From Balneolales bacterium (GTDB lineage: Bacteria; Bacteroidota; Rhodothermia; Balneolales; Natronogracilivirgulaceae): a DNA stretch of 7,155 nt. Under the pieces are notes generated by a model. That model saw only the letters and a list, made by a program, of their open reading frames with translations. It was not told where the DNA came from and did not search any database. Position numbers and translations under genes: made by a program. The stretch spans positions 1-7,155 of the forward strand of contig SLQC01000293.1 of NCBI GenBank assembly GCA_007131625.1, written 5' to 3'. Shown one piece after another: positions 6,229 through 7,155 of the stretch. Numbering within the stretch: the first letter of the stretch is position 1; every line of letters begins with the position of its first letter.

Positions 6229-6694
6229 TCGGCAGGATTCAGCTAAGCTGGTATATGATGCAAATAAGAAATGGATTTGAAACTGCCAAGAGTTGCGTTT
6301 TTGCACAGGCTGCTGGCGCATAATCGTTGATTTCGATGCATTGCAACGACAGCTTATCACAAAAATGCACGACGATCTGTAAAATAGAAAAAAATATTTG
6401 TCGAGAAAGTGGAAAATAAAAAAAGTGGTATTGAGGAGTTTGAGCGATAGTTGACGGCATCTGGGAAATTTACTATACTTACCCTCTTCGTTTCGGTGGG
6501 CAGCTGCGTGCGAGTTTTATGCTCATTGGAAAACAGGTTAACAACGCCACAGTCGTAACTCACCTTAAATACTCCGATTGATTACGTGAACGTCATCTGA
6601 CGCAGTTTCGGATACTGGTGCCGGATACAGCTGCCGACCCATATGTTATGCTAAATAAATCATAACCACGTTAACAGTATTGAAAATCAGAATG
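6229..6694. other. Intergenic region without convincing gene
   Basis: Open frames here on either strand are under about 75 codons, have low-complexity translations and match no family I recognise. Visible items are an AT-rich stretch (6360-6430), a weak hairpin TCGTTG/CAACGA (6324-6329 with 6344-6349), an inverted repeat GTTATG/CATAAC (6645-6650 with 6661-6666), and the promoter-like motif at 6451-6479. None of the structured repeat units occurs before 6719. Confidence 0.6.
6451..6479 (+). promoter_or_regulatory. Orphan sigma-70-like promoter motif
   Basis: TTGACG (6451-6456) and TATACT (6474-6479) are separated by exactly 17 bases, each one mismatch from the classic -35 and -10 hexamers. 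Transcription would run rightwards from about 6486 into repeat copy 2. No gene follows directly; the first ATG frame downstream (from 6519) has only 20 codons. It may drive a small RNA, a long leader for the gene beyond 7155, or be chance in an AT-rich region. Confidence 0.35.
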
Positions 6695-6742
6695 GAAATT
6701 CATCTGTTTAAATTTTCGTCTGGTTAAATTTTCTGATTTATA
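6695..6742 (+). repeat. 16-bp tandem triplicate, second occurrence
   Basis: Counterpart of 1-48. Blocks two and three (6711-6742) are identical to copy 1. The first block keeps its 3' part but its first bases differ, which suggests the homology between the two long repeats starts within this block. Confidence 0.65.
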
Positions 6743-6906
6743 ATGTCTGATGGAGCATCCTTGTGTTTAATCATATGCTTGTGTGTCCGATTTATTGGCC
6801 ATGGATGTCTCATCTGTTTCAAGTGTCTGGATTCATAAGGGCACATGTAGCATCCAGGGCCTGGTCATGCTCCTGTGTGTCGAAAGCAATCGCCATGGAT
6901 GATTCG
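6719..6906 (+). repeat. Structured repeat units A and B, second pair
   Basis: The two tandem units of copy 2 correspond to 25-212 at the 6694-base offset. The GGAG-CATCC and GTAG-CATCC blocks and both CCATGGATG blocks are unchanged between the copies. The substitutions fall between these blocks, for example three in the A-unit loop region. That pattern would fit selection on the arms, but the number of changes is small. Confidence 0.75.
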
Positions 6907-7022
6907 TGCTTTTAACATGGGTTACGGCAGGCCGCAGGTTCGAAGTGATCTTCAAGGATGGAGATGTCACAGACAGATATTCAGAAGTTGGAAAGTCCCT
7001 GAATCACTTGAACAATGAATAG
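6906..7022 (+). pseudogene. Second copy of the 38-codon frame
   Basis: This is the counterpart of 212-328 in repeat copy 2. GTG start, TAG stop and length are all kept. Relative to copy 1 it carries D to V, I to V, P to S, A to G and R to H changes plus two silent ones. The open frame has survived, but with mostly replacement substitutions, as expected for non-coding or relic sequence. Confidence 0.2.
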
Positions 7023-7083
7023 GTGGAATTCTCCGGAACAAGTCAATTCCCTGTAATCTGATCCCGCGGGGCATACGTTTGTG

Positions 7084-7111
7084 TTGCCTGTTTTCCGGTG
7101 GTTTCTACATA
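7084..7111 (+). promoter_or_regulatory. Same candidate promoter in repeat copy 2
   Basis: Identical TTGCCT and TACATA elements with the same 16-base spacing as at 390-417. If functional it would drive a gene starting just past the right edge of the window. Confidence 0.25.
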
Positions 7112-7155
7112 TCCATTCCATCAGACCGTATCATCAACTCAACAACAAAAAAAAG

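Larger units (their letters stand above)
6699..7155 (+). repeat. Long direct repeat, copy 2 (cut at window edge)
   Basis: This is the second copy of the 5-460 module, in the same orientation. Alignment starts around 6699; sequence to the left no longer matches copy 1. It runs without a gap until a poly-A tract that has 8 A here and 7 A in copy 1, and it reaches the last base of the window. In copy 1 the corresponding point is 11 bases before the start codon of the phosphoesterase gene, so a plus-strand gene probably begins just beyond 7155. Both structured units, the 38-codon frame and the promoter-like motif are retained. Confidence 0.95.

Noticed and set aside
6239..6563. Minus-strand frames of 68-73 codons upstream of the lyase
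   Set aside because: They overlap each other, have Phe/Ser-rich low-information translations, no start signal and no family resemblance.
6519..6664. Possible small or broken gene after the orphan promoter
   Set aside because: The ATG frame stops after 20 codons; reading through the TGA gives 28 more codons to a stop at 6664, but neither part resembles a known protein.
1..7155. Window as a circular element with overlapping ends
   Set aside because: The end repeats differ at about 20 scattered sites, and no replication, mobilisation or integrase gene is present.

Overview
The window holds four complete genes for exported enzymes, set between two copies of a long intergenic repeat. The organism looks like a Bacteroidota-type bacterium; a marine or saline Rhodothermota/Balneolota-like lineage is possible but is only an inference. 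Four things point this way: A-rich leaders with no clear Shine-Dalgarno before the start codons, an N-terminal export signal on every protein, a Cys-containing lipoprotein-like signal, and the mix of a pectate-lyase-like protein with a GH43-like beta-propeller protein. No taxonomic marker gene is present.

Layout, left to right. (1) 1-471 is an intergenic leader made almost wholly of repeat copy 1. It contains a 16-bp triplicate, two ~94-bp structured units, a short open frame that may be a gene remnant, and a promoter/leader segment. (2) 472-1797 (+) encodes a secreted purple-acid-phosphatase-like metallophosphoesterase. (3) An 80-bp convergent spacer with inverted repeats follows. (4) 1878-3191 (-) encodes a secreted ComEC-type metallo-beta-lactamase-fold hydrolase. 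(5) The spacer at 3216-3340 contains a diverged single copy of the structured repeat unit. (6) 3341-4495 (-) encodes a probable lipoprotein with a GH43/GH32/GH130-like five-bladed propeller. (7) 4594-6159 (-) encodes a secreted PL1-type pectate-lyase-like protein with a C-terminal calcium-binding tail. (8) 6160-6694 has no convincing gene; it carries an exact 18-bp tandem duplication near the lyase start and an orphan promoter-like motif. (9) 6699-7155 is repeat copy 2, about 96% identical to copy 1. The window stops just where the next gene would be expected to start.

The three minus-strand genes are collinear (lyase, then propeller glycosidase, then MBL hydrolase) and are probably co-expressed. 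The lyase and glycosidase fit extracellular breakdown of an acidic plant or algal polysaccharide. The phosphatase on the other strand could release phosphate outside the cytoplasm. No SusC/SusD pair, regulator, sulfatase or transposase gene is visible, so this is at most a fragment of a carbohydrate-use locus. The least ordinary content is in the intergenic DNA: a family of structured repeat units, five in this window, part of a larger module placed directly in front of a gene start.
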